A stretch of 64,000 nt of DNA, taken from an uncultured Granulosicoccaceae bacterium (GTDB lineage Bacteria; Pseudomonadota; Gammaproteobacteria; Granulosicoccales; Granulosicoccaceae). Under the pieces are notes generated by a model, which searched no databases, was not told the DNA's origin, and saw nothing but the letters and a program-made list of their open reading frames with translations. Below, one piece after another: positions 16,835 to 25,936 of the stretch. The position numbers and the translations under genes were made by a program. The stretch covers positions 1 to 64,000 of the forward strand of contig CALLBO010000006.1 of the NCBI GenBank assembly GCA_937998875.1. Reading direction: 5' to 3'. The stretch's first letter is position 1. Each line of letters starts with the position of its first letter.

Positions 16835-18727
16835 ATGTCGCACTACATTAGCGTGTTTTCTTACTTTGAAAACCTGATCAATCCGCTTGCTGACACACCC
16901 GTGCAGCAACCGCCTAAAGGTACGCGGGCTTTCTTTCTGCACTATTTATGGCCAATCCGCTGGCTGTTGCTGATGACGGTTGTCATGAGCACGATTGCGT
17001 CAATTTCGGAACTCATGCTGTATGTTTATCTCGGTCGCATTGTTGACTGGATGAACTCTACTGCACCCGGTGATTTTTTCTCGGAGCATGCCGTTGGCCT
17101 CGCAGTAATGGTGTTTGTAGTAGTAGTGGTTCGCCCGGTCAGTTTGTTTGTTGCAAGATGCCTTATTACGTTAACGCTTACACCCGGCTTATCCAATACC
17201 GTCAGATGGCGCAACCACCGGTATGTTATCAGGCAGAGCCTGAACTATTTTCAAAGTGATTTTGCCGGTCGTGTCGCACAGAAGGTTATGCAAACCGGCA
17301 ACTCTTATCGCGAGACAGTGATTAACGTGCTTGATGGCGTGCTTTTACTGATCATTTATCTGGTTGGTATTATCTGGTTGTTTGTCGATATGGATGCGCG
17401 GTTGCTGATACCCGTATTGTTCTGGATGGCGGGCTATGTGGTGGTTGTTATCAAGATGATGCCGCCAGTGGGGCAGTTGTCACGCTCGCTATCGGAAGCC
17501 AACTCTGCGTTAACAGGCCGTATTGTCGACAGCTACACTAACATTCAGGCCGTGAAGCTGTTTGCCCACGCAGAGCGTGAAGAATCTTTTGTGTCCAGCG
17601 GCTTTGAGCGTCACACCAATGCTTTCCGTGCGTTGATGCGGGCCATCTTAAATATGTTTTTCTCGCTGGTGGTGATGAATACGCTGTTGATTGTCTCCAC
17701 TGCATGGTTGTCTATTTATTACTGGCAGCAGGGCACTGTAACTGTCGGCTCTATTGCAATTGCCAACAGTTTAATACTGCGATTGAATCAGATGTCCGGT
17801 TGGATACTTCGAACTATTTCATCATTGTTTGAGCACATTGGCACGGTTGAAAACGGTATTGAAACAATATCTGTCGACAACACCGTGACTGATCAGCCCG
17901 ATGCGCCAGATCTGCAGTTGTCTGATGCAACGGTTGAGTTTGATTCGGTGCAGTTTATGTATACCGAAAGTGGTGAAAAAAGTACGGATAAATCTGATAG
18001 CGATACTGCAGCACCCAAGCTCAATATCATTCAGGACTTTTCCCTGTCGGTAGCGGCTGGTGAAAAAATCGGTGTGGTCGGTCGGTCCGGTGCAGGTAAA
18101 TCTACGCTGGTTAACCTGTTACTGAGATTTTATGACATCAACAGCGGATCTATTCGCATAGATGGCCAGGACATCGCCTCGGTAACTCAACACAGTCTAC
18201 GTAAGAACATTGCGATGGTGTCTCAGGATACCTCGTTGCTGCACCGTTCCATTCGGGACAACATCACTTACGGCAGACCGAACGCCAACGACGATGAGTT
18301 ACACCGCGCGGCAGTGCTCGCACAAGCAGACAGTTTTATCCCCGATCTTGTAGATTCTCAGGGCCGGCGAGGTTATGACGCGCATGTTGGTGAGCGGGGG
18401 GTGAAGTTGTCCGGTGGGCAGAGACAACGCATCGCTATTGCCCGTCTGATTCTTAAAGACGCACCGATACTCATTTTGGATGAGGCCACCTCCGCGCTGG
18501 ATTCAGAAGTGGAGGCGGCAATTCAGGAAAAACTGCTGGATCTGATGCAGGGCAAGACGGTGATAGCCATTGCTCATCGTCTGTCTACCATCGCTGCCAT
18601 GGATCGGCTGATTGTGATGGAGGAAGGCCGCATCATAGAAACCGGCATCCATCAGGAGTTGATCGACGGTGACGGGTTGTATGCAGAGTTGTGGAATCGT
18701 CAATCCGGCGGGTTCCTGCCTCAGTAA
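16835..18727 (+). CDS. ABC exporter, fused transmembrane and ATPase domains
   Basis: This is a 630-aa half-transporter of the MsbA/multidrug type. Six helices span about residues 35-330. The nucleotide-binding domain has Walker A GRSGAGKST, signature LSGGQRQRI, Walker B ILILDEATSALD and switch His in IAHRLST. All catalytic residues are intact, so a homodimer should be active. An unusual Ser/Asp/Lys-rich insert (SGEKSTDKSDSD) interrupts the domain between the A-loop tyrosine (FMYTES) and Walker A. It is isolated from other transport genes, and the substrate is unknown (lipid or drug by family). Confidence 0.92.
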   Translation: MSHYISVFSYFENLINPLADTPVQQPPKGTRAFFLHYLWPIRWLLLMTVVMSTIASISELMLYVYLGRIVDWMNSTAPGDFFSEHAVGLAVMVFVVVVVRPVSLFVARCLITLTLTPGLSNTVRWRNHRYVIRQSLNYFQSDFAGRVAQKVMQTGNSYRETVINVLDGVLLLIIYLVGIIWLFVDMDARLLIPVLFWMAGYVVVVIKMMPPVGQLSRSLSEANSALTGRIVDSYTNIQAVKLFAHAEREESFVSSGFERHTNAFRALMRAILNMFFSLVVMNTLLIVSTAWLSIYYWQQGTVTVGSIAIANSLILRLNQMSGWILRTISSLFEHIGTVENGIETISVDNTVTDQPDAPDLQLSDATVEFDSVQFMYTESGEKSTDKSDSDTAAPKLNIIQDFSLSVAAGEKIGVVGRSGAGKSTLVNLLLRFYDINSGSIRIDGQDIASVTQHSLRKNIAMVSQDTSLLHRSIRDNITYGRPNANDDELHRAAVLAQADSFIPDLVDSQGRRGYDAHVGERGVKLSGGQRQRIAIARLILKDAPILILDEATSALDSEVEAAIQEKLLDLMQGKTVIAIAHRLSTIAAMDRLIVMEEGRIIETGIHQELIDGDGLYAELWNRQSGGFLPQ

Positions 18728-18945
18728 TAAACGGTAGGAATGCCAGGGCAGCGGAGTCGAATTAGCTGATGGCATGTATGGTCTTATTTTGAAACAAAGG
18801 TATCAGAAAAATTACACCTTGGAGGGTTTTCAGTCTGTGTGCGCGCGGTCGTTTACAGTAATTAGAGTGTGATGGTGGCAAGGCATTGTTTCTGCGCGCC
18901 ATTAGAAATCGAACTGTTGAGACCCGTTTAAGAGAAGAGGCAACT

Positions 18946-19782
18946 ATGCTGAGAATTCTATTAAGTATCGCCGGTGTGTTGTTCATCGGGCTGGGATTAT
19001 TTGGCGGCGAATTGCTGAACCGTTTTATGGGTGATGATGCCAGCGGCGTTGTTGCGGCTAATAATCAGGCGATGGTTGTTCCGGCAACAACTGTTCAGGT
19101 GGTCAGCGATCAGGCTACTGACCAGGCAGCGGCTCTTATACAAAAGGTAGAAGTACCTGCGAGCGCACAAGCTAGCACGAACGATCAATCGGCTGCCACG
19201 TCGGTAGCGGTAGCTCAGCCGGAACCGGCAACCGACCTGGCAACCGTGGCTGATCAAGTGGTTGCAGCGGTAACCCCTGCAGAAGGGACGCAACCACTGT
19301 CAGAAGAAGCCGTGGCGATGGTTGCACCTGATACAGCAGACTCAGAGTTAAACGCCGATGGCTTAACTGCTGATGGAGCAGAACCGATTGCACCGGCTCA
19401 GCCTGCGGGAGACCTGATTGCCATGGCAGAGCAGGCGAAATCCACCAATCGCAACGAGCAGGTTGATATAGCCAATACTCTCGTTGCAGCTGTGAACCGG
19501 CCACAAGTTGAAACAGCATCGGTTGCAAAGAATGCTGAAGCGAAGTCGGTAGTTGTTTCAACCACCGGTGACCTCAGCAAAGACGGTCTTATCGTTATAA
19601 AAGACAAAGTCAACCTGCGTGATGGCCCATCAATTAATCACCCGATAGTCATAACGCTTCAACAGGGGCAGGAGCTGATGGAGTTCAAACGGGACGGCAA
19701 ATGGGTGCATGTAGGTGCTTACGGCACGGAGGGTAAGATAGGCTGGGTGCATGAACGGCTAGTCGGAGCTGTTGTCAAGTAA
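18946..19782 (+). CDS. SH3b-domain envelope protein
   Basis: This 278-aa protein has an N-terminal membrane helix (LLSIAGVLFIGLGLFGG). A long low-complexity Ala/Thr/Val/Gln linker of about 180 residues follows. The C-terminal bacterial SH3 domain is seen as DKVNLRDGPSINHPIV and GKIGWVHERLV. SH3b domains bind cell wall or peptides. ATG 18946 is chosen because AGAAGAGG lies upstream and the hydrophobic segment then begins at once; an open frame extends 20 codons further up. Upstream of the EndoU gene, but about 190 bases separate them, so co-transcription is uncertain. Confidence 0.85.
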   Translation: MLRILLSIAGVLFIGLGLFGGELLNRFMGDDASGVVAANNQAMVVPATTVQVVSDQATDQAAALIQKVEVPASAQASTNDQSAATSVAVAQPEPATDLATVADQVVAAVTPAEGTQPLSEEAVAMVAPDTADSELNADGLTADGAEPIAPAQPAGDLIAMAEQAKSTNRNEQVDIANTLVAAVNRPQVETASVAKNAEAKSVVVSTTGDLSKDGLIVIKDKVNLRDGPSINHPIVITLQQGQELMEFKRDGKWVHVGAYGTEGKIGWVHERLVGAVVK

Positions 19783-19905
19783 CGCTAGTTGTCAGACAAC
19801 CCGTGTTGCCAAATAGCACTTAGGCCACAAGTACACCGGTCTATGCGAACTCCCGATGTTATGAGTTGCGGCAGAACGTAACCAGGACCCTGGTATCAAG
19901 TTAGA

Positions 19906-19938
19906 AGTGGCAATTCCACTGGATGGGCAGTGGAATTG
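19906..19938. promoter_or_regulatory. Two mutually exclusive hairpins upstream of the EndoU gene
   Basis: Bases 19911-19921 and 19928-19938 form a perfect 11-bp inverted repeat with a 6-nt loop. The left arm can instead pair with 19906-19910: AGTGG (19906-19910) matches CCACT (19916-19920). The two hairpins cannot exist together. An in-frame GTG for the EndoU gene (19930) lies in the right arm. Alternatively the perfect repeat is a protein-binding operator. Which role applies cannot be told from sequence. Confidence 0.55.
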
Positions 19939-19974
19939 TTGTATTCTTCAGTATTTCTGCTGCAGACAATTATC

Positions 19975-20532
19975 ATGCTTAATAAGAAGGTCGCGCTGCC
20001 GATCATCGCCGCGGTATTAATGGCGCTGGGTGTTAACCTTGAGAAGTTCGGTATTGATCTCGACGCACTTCTCGGTGGTGAAGTCAGCCAGACTATCCCA
20101 TCCTCGAGCAACTCTACTGCGGCTTACCAGTCCGGTAGCAAGTGGTCGAATACATCACCCGAAATAAATCTGCACCATGTGTTTGAGGGTGAAATAAATC
20201 GCAGTGGCAAACCGGTTGGATTCCACTCCCGACCCGGCGGTATTGATCCGGACGGTGCAAAGATCGTCAGAATACGCGATAAACCCAATACCTCAGGCGT
20301 CTACACCGCAACCATTGCCATTCGTGACGGCAGCCAGTGGAAAGAAAAGTTCTCGAGCTTTTTTCCAGACAGCATGTCAGCTGATGAAGTTATTGCAGCC
20401 GTATTAAATGCGTATAAAAAGAGTAGCAATCCGAAGGCGCAACCCTGGAGCGGACCGTCGGGGCATGGTTTTAGGGTTCAGGGTTACACCACATCGCGTG
20501 GTGGTATCAACACCGCTTTTCCAGTTTACTAA
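19975..20532 (+). CDS. EndoU-type nuclease, putative toxin
   Basis: This 185-aa protein has an N-terminal hydrophobic segment (VALPIIAAVLMALGV) and a C-terminal EndoU RNase domain. The domain is recognised from INLHHVFEGEI, GFHSRPGG, VYTATIAI and the final SGHGFRVQGY...INTAFPVY pattern. The two early histidines are the likely catalytic pair of the XendoU fold. Bacterial EndoU domains usually form the C-terminal toxin of large CdiA-like or polymorphic toxins; here it stands alone with only a signal or membrane anchor. ATG 19975 is used, and an in-frame GTG at 19930 would add 15 residues; neither has a good ribosome site. The next gene begins 11 bases downstream, as expected for a toxin-immunity pair. 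Confidence 0.78.
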   Translation: MLNKKVALPIIAAVLMALGVNLEKFGIDLDALLGGEVSQTIPSSSNSTAAYQSGSKWSNTSPEINLHHVFEGEINRSGKPVGFHSRPGGIDPDGAKIVRIRDKPNTSGVYTATIAIRDGSQWKEKFSSFFPDSMSADEVIAAVLNAYKKSSNPKAQPWSGPSGHGFRVQGYTTSRGGINTAFPVY

Positions 20533-20543
20533 GGGAGCAGAGA

Positions 20544-20864
20544 ATGTCTGATCTTGAGTTTTTTCGCGATGAAGAAGGCAATCCCTGTGTACGCGGCGAG
20601 GATGAGCGGCTGGCAACCTTTATCCAGACAGACCTGCAGGGTTCAGTGCAGATAACCAGTGATCTGATTGCGCTGCTTGAAGAGGAAGGTGAGCACGCCG
20701 AGTTTAACGGCAATGCACATAGCTTAAGTATTGCAGCCAAAACCGTCACCATAGAAGCCAACTTTGATGATGAAGCACCAGATCGTCGAGTATCTCGTGA
20801 AGAAATGCTCAAGGTGCTGATTGACTGGCGGGCTTTTATAAAAGAGCCTGCTGCTCACGGCTGA
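20544..20864 (+). CDS. UPF0231/YacL-like protein, candidate EndoU immunity
   Basis: This is a 106-aa acidic cytoplasmic protein. Its start (LEFFRDEEGNP), central HSLSIAAKTVTIEAN and C-terminal helix EEMLKVLIDWRAFIKE recall the E. coli YacL family (UPF0231), whose function is not established. A GGGAG ribosome site lies before ATG 20544, 11 bases after the EndoU stop. Small size, acidity and tight coupling fit an immunity protein that neutralises the nuclease in the cytoplasm. That role is inference from position; the family resemblance is from memory and not from a search. Confidence 0.65.
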   Translation: MSDLEFFRDEEGNPCVRGEDERLATFIQTDLQGSVQITSDLIALLEEEGEHAEFNGNAHSLSIAAKTVTIEANFDDEAPDRRVSREEMLKVLIDWRAFIKEPAAHG

Positions 20865-20953
20865 TGTCGTACTTGCAGACTTCTTCCCTATAAGCGCTTG
20901 CAATCAAGGGCTTTTTGCCATGGGTTCATCAACACTGTGCCTGATAAATTTCA

Positions 20954-22861
20954 ATGAAAAAAACTGCTTCCTACGGTTCATGGCCATCTGACATTACAAC
21001 CAGCCTGATGACTTCAGGTGCAATCGGTCTTTCAGAAGCAAGGTTGTTTGATGGCTTGGTGTATTGGCTTGAGTCTCGCCCACAGGAGCAGGGTCGCACC
21101 GTGATCATGAGACAGAACCAGCAGGGTGATTCAGAAGCACTGATTTCTGCAGACTATAGTTGCAGAACGCGCGTACATGAGTATGGCGGTGCCTGCTATC
21201 TGCCAACAACAGCGGGTTTGTTTTTTGTTAATCAACAAGATCAGCAGATCTATAAGATCGATACATCGCTTGCAGTCAACAAGGTAACCAATGCTCCCTC
21301 ATTTCGATTTGCAGATCTGATTTTCAATGCAAAAACATCTGCTCTTGTTGCGGTTGCGGAAGAGCACAGGGAGAACTTTAAGGAGCCTCGCAACAGCCTT
21401 GTCACGATTGATATAACAGACGGAGCAATAAGCACCTTGCATGAAGGGCAGGACTTCTACGCATCACCTTGTCTCTCTGATGATGCTGCGCAGCTGGCCT
21501 GGCTATCGTGGATGCATCCGAATATGCCATGGGATGGTACGTTGTTGTGGCGGGCAGATTACAGCGGTGGCGGTATTGTAAACATTGCAATGGTTGCTGG
21601 CGACAATGAGGAGTCTGTGTTTCAACCGCAATGGAGTCCGTCAGGTGGGCTTTATTATGTATCTGATAAAACCAACTGGTGGAACCTGTATAAGCTAGGG
21701 GGCGGTAATTCAGAACCGGTTTGTACAATGAGCGCAGAGTTCGGCTCGCCGTTGTGGCAATTCGGTATGACGCGCTACGGATTCATAGACAAGAATACCA
21801 TTCTGGCGTCATATAGTGAATCGGGTAGCGAAAAGCTCGCAACGATCAATGTGCAAAACGGAGAGCTTACCGACTTAGAGAAACCACACAGCGGTTATTC
21901 ATCTCTAAGAGTTGAGAGCGGCAGCTACTGCTATATTGCACAGTCATCAGTTGAATTTCCCGCAATTTATAAAGGTGATCTTGAAAGTGAAACGCTGATC
22001 TGTCGTTCATCAAGTATTGAAATTGATCAGACTAACTATTCCAAGGCAGAGTCGGTAACGTTTCCTACAGGTGGTAACACTGAAGCGCACGGTTTTTACT
22101 ATGCTCCCGCCCATACCGAGTATCAAGGTCCGTCGGATGAGCTGCCACCATTGGTAGTTATGATTCATGGTGGCCCGACTGCGGCAACGTCTGATGCATT
22201 GAGCTTAAAGATTCAATACTGGACCAACCGCGGATTTGCAGTGCTTGATGTTAACTACCGGGGCAGTACCGGGTTTGGAAGACGTTATCGTGATGCGCTT
22301 AAAACACAGTGGGGTATTGCGGATGTTGAAGATTGTGACTATGGCGTGCGTTATCTTGTGGAGCAGGGATTAGTCGATAGTGATCGAGTTGCAATCCGTG
22401 GTGGAAGCGCAGGTGGATTCACGGTTCTTGCAGCCCTTGCGGTTACGGATACGTTTAAAGCCGGCACCAGTCTGTACGGGGTAACAGATCTCACAGCGCT
22501 GGCAACAGAGACGCATAAGTTCGAAGCCAGATACCTCGATAGTCTGATCGGCCCATACCCGGAAGAAAAAGCCCTTTATGAGCAGAGATCACCATCCAGT
22601 CATGCCGGTGCAATAACGGTACCCGTGCTGTTTCTACAAGGTTCTGAAGATAAGGTCGTACCTCCAAGCCAGGCTGAGTTGATGATTGAAAAGTTAAAAA
22701 GTAACAACGTGCCGGTTGCGTATCTGTTGTTTGAAGGTGAAGCTCATGGATTTCGAAAATCGGAAACCATTTCAGAGGCGTTTGAAGCAGAGCTCGGGTT
22801 TTACGGGCTGGTATTTGGTTTTAAGCCAGCAGGCGATATTGTGGCTCCAGCGTTTCTATAG
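20954..22861 (+). CDS. S9-family peptidase (prolyl oligopeptidase/acylaminoacyl type)
   Basis: This 635-aa cytoplasmic serine peptidase has an N-terminal beta-propeller (about 1-380) and a C-terminal alpha/beta-hydrolase domain. The catalytic triad is visible as Ser485 in GGSAGG, Asp566 in GSEDKVV and His598 in EAHGF. VMIHGGP and VNYRGSTGFG are conserved S9 segments. There is no signal peptide. It cleaves short peptides or acylated amino acids. It follows the EndoU partner gene by about 90 bases, with a weak stem and T-run between them, so it is probably a separate unit. Confidence 0.94.
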   Translation: MKKTASYGSWPSDITTSLMTSGAIGLSEARLFDGLVYWLESRPQEQGRTVIMRQNQQGDSEALISADYSCRTRVHEYGGACYLPTTAGLFFVNQQDQQIYKIDTSLAVNKVTNAPSFRFADLIFNAKTSALVAVAEEHRENFKEPRNSLVTIDITDGAISTLHEGQDFYASPCLSDDAAQLAWLSWMHPNMPWDGTLLWRADYSGGGIVNIAMVAGDNEESVFQPQWSPSGGLYYVSDKTNWWNLYKLGGGNSEPVCTMSAEFGSPLWQFGMTRYGFIDKNTILASYSESGSEKLATINVQNGELTDLEKPHSGYSSLRVESGSYCYIAQSSVEFPAIYKGDLESETLICRSSSIEIDQTNYSKAESVTFPTGGNTEAHGFYYAPAHTEYQGPSDELPPLVVMIHGGPTAATSDALSLKIQYWTNRGFAVLDVNYRGSTGFGRRYRDALKTQWGIADVEDCDYGVRYLVEQGLVDSDRVAIRGGSAGGFTVLAALAVTDTFKAGTSLYGVTDLTALATETHKFEARYLDSLIGPYPEEKALYEQRSPSSHAGAITVPVLFLQGSEDKVVPPSQAELMIEKLKSNNVPVAYLLFEGEAHGFRKSETISEAFEAELGFYGLVFGFKPAGDIVAPAFL

Positions 22862-22983
22862 CCGTGGCCGCATGTTGGCCGGCAGATCTACAAAAATCAT
22901 TAGTAAGCTACGGAGTTTTTAGTAGTGTAGTGCGATATGGAAAAGTTGTCGTATGACTTCTAGTTTTTACACTTGGATTCAGT

Positions 22984-23289
22984 ATGAAAAATTATGAATT
23001 AACCGGTAAAGATGGTTCAAAAATCAATGTAGTCGGTGATTGTCTGGCAAGTGTTGCAGCATTGAACCACGATGACACTGTGCGATGCACGATGCGGTTA
23101 TTCAGAACGACGGCCGGTTATGTTTGTGAGTCGGTCGACAACCCACACACTACTAACTCACAGTACACAATTGAAAAATGCGAAGATGAATTGAGCGTAT
23201 ATCAGTTTTTCGGCACTGTGCCCTTGGCAAATTATCTCTATGGTACTGCCCGCATGGCGGTTCCAGGTTTAGTTCAAGGAAAGTCTTAA
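22984..23289 (+). CDS. Hypothetical protein (101 aa)
   Basis: I do not recognise this protein. It is 101 aa, has four cysteines and no signal peptide or membrane helix. It starts MKNYELTGKDGSKINVVGDC and ends in an apolar LANYLYGTARMAVPGL segment. No ribosome site is clear. Amino-acid composition is natural and the frame is not a shadow of another gene, so it is probably real. It lies in the run of small accessory genes that follows the S9 peptidase. Confidence 0.55.
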   Translation: MKNYELTGKDGSKINVVGDCLASVAALNHDDTVRCTMRLFRTTAGYVCESVDNPHTTNSQYTIEKCEDELSVYQFFGTVPLANYLYGTARMAVPGLVQGKS

Positions 23290-23443
23290 GGACAGGATTG
23301 CGCAGGTTATCTTGTGTGGTGGGTTGGTGAACCTGAGCACGCAATGTATGTGGTATTGAAATCCCTTAGTCAATCTGAGTAGTGTGCAAACGTACGAAAT
23401 AACTCATTCCGTTTCTCGGTTAACTACCATACTTGTGTGATTA

Positions 23444-23575
23444 CTACTCCTTATCTGACGGTTTGTCTTTTCTGTTCTCCTCTAACGCTCGATGTTTTCC
23501 ACTTCTATAGCCCAACCAATAACCACCGAGTATGATGACGATGGCCACAATTACTAAAGTCCAGATTTCGCTCAT
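23444..23575 (-). CDS. Small single-TM protein (43 aa)
   Basis: This 43-aa protein consists of one membrane helix (IWTLVIVAIVIILGGYWLGY) followed by a charged cytoplasmic tail (SGKHRALEENRKDKPSDKE). ATG 23575 is preferred to a start 24 codons further upstream because the helix then begins at once. A weak GGA lies upstream. Function unknown. Confidence 0.6.
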   Translation of the reverse strand: MSEIWTLVIVAIVIILGGYWLGYRSGKHRALEENRKDKPSDKE

Positions 23576-23734
23576 ATCGTTTCCGTCTTGTTGCAAGACT
23601 CTGTAGTCTGAAGAATTAGTCAGGAAAAGCAATTCTAACCAATACAAATAATATTCGAATGCTTTGAGGTGCCGGAAAGCCTAAGAAGTAGTTATCATGA
23701 TGTAAACAAGTAATAGTTAACAAGGACAGAGACT

Positions 23735-24562
23735 ATGAATGAATTTCCGCACGCATTGATCAGAGTAGCGGTATGGAATCTTGCCGGTTTTAATCCGCGT
23801 AATCCGTCAGCAGGTATTCCGGAGGCCAGTGAACGAATAAAAAAGCAAGCCGAAGGCCTTGCGTTGCTCGACGCAGAGCTGGTGACGCTAGTAGAGGTAA
23901 GCCCGATTGAGCACATAGACTGGCTAAGGACAGAGTTGGGTGAATTTGGCGTAGATTATTCTAGTAAGATTGTTGAACAACCCAACGGAAATCTGCATAT
24001 CGGATTTCTGCACAAACAAGGGGTTCAGGTGAGTAACCTTGAACTTTTAGCCGGTTCGGAGGGTGATGATGGTGGAGGGCGTCAGGCGTTGTGCGCTGAT
24101 GTTGAATGTGAAAAATTCAAAGCGAAAATCATTGGTGTTCATTTTAAATCTGGTCGAGACGCTCCGGAACAAAGAACCCGTGATAGCCAATGCAAAGTTG
24201 TAAGTGAGAAAATTAATGAGATCCGATCAACACCTGGGCAAACGCAAAGAACTATACTGTTAATGGGGGACTTTAATATGATTCCGGGACAGGATGTGAG
24301 CAATTTTCATCATCTGGGCGGCGATGATGTAATGGATTTCGTGTCTTGTTGGGACCTTCAAGACCGCTTTTCACATATCCTTGAAAAAGGACGAGCAAAC
24401 CTTCTGGATGGTTTTGCCGTATCGCGAACGTTTTCTACCGACTACGTAAGAGGTAGTTTGCGTTTGTTCCCAATGCATTGGACTATGGATATGGGCAGGG
24501 AAAAGTTTAAGGACGAAGTTTCAGATCATCTCCCGTTCGTGGCGAGCTTCAAAATATTCTGA
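23735..24562 (+). CDS. Endonuclease/exonuclease/phosphatase family protein
   Basis: This is a 275-aa metal-dependent phosphodiesterase of the EEP (DNase I-like) superfamily. The visible catalytic motifs are VAVWNLAG at the N-terminus, the metal-binding Glu in VTLVEVSP, GVHFKSGR, LLMGDFNMIPG and the terminal SDHLPFVASF. There is no signal peptide, so it acts inside the cell. An AAGGA ribosome site precedes ATG 23735. Members cut nucleic acids, lipids or inositol phosphates; the substrate is open. Confidence 0.88.
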   Translation: MNEFPHALIRVAVWNLAGFNPRNPSAGIPEASERIKKQAEGLALLDAELVTLVEVSPIEHIDWLRTELGEFGVDYSSKIVEQPNGNLHIGFLHKQGVQVSNLELLAGSEGDDGGGRQALCADVECEKFKAKIIGVHFKSGRDAPEQRTRDSQCKVVSEKINEIRSTPGQTQRTILLMGDFNMIPGQDVSNFHHLGGDDVMDFVSCWDLQDRFSHILEKGRANLLDGFAVSRTFSTDYVRGSLRLFPMHWTMDMGREKFKDEVSDHLPFVASFKIF

Positions 24563-24607
24563 CATACCAATTACTCTATAAAAAACCGCCGCAGTGCTGT
24601 ACTGAAA

Positions 24608-25453
24608 ATGAAAAAACAGGAAATTTCGCTAGAGCAAATCCAGAGCGCGCGAGAGGAGCTCCTCGATAGAGTTGTGGAATTCTTTTCGCGACAGTCTGGT
24701 GTGGTAGGAGTGCTCCTGGTGGGCTCGATTCCCAACGGTTCCGCTGATGCTTATTCAGATATTGATCTTCGTGTCTTTACTACTCCTAAGTCGCTCGCGG
24801 ATTTTGTAGAAAAGCGTCTCGAAACTTCGCTTGAATGGGGAGATCTCCTTTTTAACGAGTGGATGGATGGGACTGAAGTATGCGTATCCCATTTCAGGCC
24901 ATTCGTAAAGATTGATGTGTTTTACTGGAACATAGATGAGGTAAAACCATCGGCATGGTTAAACCTCCCCTCTGCCATACTTCTTGATCACGATGATGCA
25001 CTGAAGCGTTTGCTGGCGCGTTGTACCACCATTGAATTCGAAAAACCATCAAGCCGGGCAATTAGTCAGGTTACGAGCAAAGCGCTTGCCTGCGCTCATG
25101 AATCACTTCGCAGATCACGTCGTGGAGAATTGTATTACGCCCAGTCACTTTTGGAACGGGTGCGCGGCTACATTGTGCAGATAGAAGATTGGATTAATCA
25201 ATTTGAGCCAAAGGATGCAGCAGACCTTAAAATAGAGCAGCGAATCAGCGCTCGATTGCAGGCTGTATTGCAGGACGCTTATCCGCCACTGGATGCTCAG
25301 AAAATTGAAGGATCGCTCGTAGCTGTTTGTGTATTTTTGTCTGAGCAGATTGTTGATCTCCACTGTATATTCAGTCTGGATAGGGTTTTGGAAAATGATT
25401 TAGCCGCTCTGGAGCTGATTATCAATCAGCAGGTTGTCGGCTCCAGTCAGTAG
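24608..25453 (+). CDS. Nucleotidyltransferase-domain protein
   Basis: This 281-aa cytoplasmic protein has an N-terminal DNA-polymerase-beta-like nucleotidyltransferase fold. The signature is Gly39-Ser40 followed by Asp51-x-Asp53 in SADAYSDIDLRV, with a third acidic residue probably in KIDVFYWN. The C-terminal half is helical and may bind a substrate. This layout is shared with aminoglycoside adenylyltransferase-like proteins and many uncharacterised enzymes. It lies 45 bases after the EEP gene in the same orientation, so the two may be co-transcribed. Confidence 0.8.
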   Translation: MKKQEISLEQIQSAREELLDRVVEFFSRQSGVVGVLLVGSIPNGSADAYSDIDLRVFTTPKSLADFVEKRLETSLEWGDLLFNEWMDGTEVCVSHFRPFVKIDVFYWNIDEVKPSAWLNLPSAILLDHDDALKRLLARCTTIEFEKPSSRAISQVTSKALACAHESLRRSRRGELYYAQSLLERVRGYIVQIEDWINQFEPKDAADLKIEQRISARLQAVLQDAYPPLDAQKIEGSLVAVCVFLSEQIVDLHCIFSLDRVLENDLAALELIINQQVVGSSQ

Positions 25454-25502
25454 AAAGAGATCTGTTTAGGTATATAACACGCAAACTGCGGAGGCTAATT
25501 CA

Positions 25503-25883
25503 ATGGGTGCGGCAGAGGGGTGGGTAAAGTCGGTATTGCGGATAGAAGGGGTTGCAGTACTGCTGTTGTGTTTGTATCTCTACCAAATTTTTGGGTTTAG
25601 CTGGCTTTTATTTGCAATGCTGTTTTTCTGTCCGGTTCTTGCTTTTTTTGCCTATCTGATTAATTCTAAGACTGGAGCGATCGCATATAATATAGCACAT
25701 TCGTATATTTCTCCGATCCTGATGTGCTTTGCGTATTTCATATCGGATATAGAGGTTTTAAAGCTTGTCGGTGTTGTTTGGCTGGCCCATATCGGTTTCG
25801 ATCGTATGCTGGGGTACGGCCTTAAATACAGTAAAGGGTTTTCATACACGCATTTGGGAGTCGTGGGCAAGGATAATCAGTAG
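25503..25883 (+). CDS. DUF4260 membrane protein
   Basis: This is a 126-aa membrane protein with four predicted helices. The pattern RIEGVAVLLLCLYLY, AYLINSKTGAIAYNIAHSY and AHIGFDRMLGYGLKY is typical of DUF4260. Function is unknown. A GGAGG-like site (GCGGAGGC) precedes ATG 25503. Confidence 0.85.
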   Translation: MGAAEGWVKSVLRIEGVAVLLLCLYLYQIFGFSWLLFAMLFFCPVLAFFAYLINSKTGAIAYNIAHSYISPILMCFAYFISDIEVLKLVGVVWLAHIGFDRMLGYGLKYSKGFSYTHLGVVGKDNQ

Positions 25884-25936
25884 TCTCACATCAACACGAA
25901 TAATTCAGGCTAGACCCTTACACTCGGAAAGGAACT

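Noticed and set aside
16573..16851. 92-codon frame before the ABC exporter
   Set aside because: The peptide is compositionally random, there is no ribosome site, and it runs into the exporter gene in a different frame.
19930..20532. EndoU gene as the tip of a CdiA protein
   Set aside because: No long upstream filamentous-haemagglutinin frame, no VENN or pretoxin domain and no CdiB gene are in the neighbourhood.
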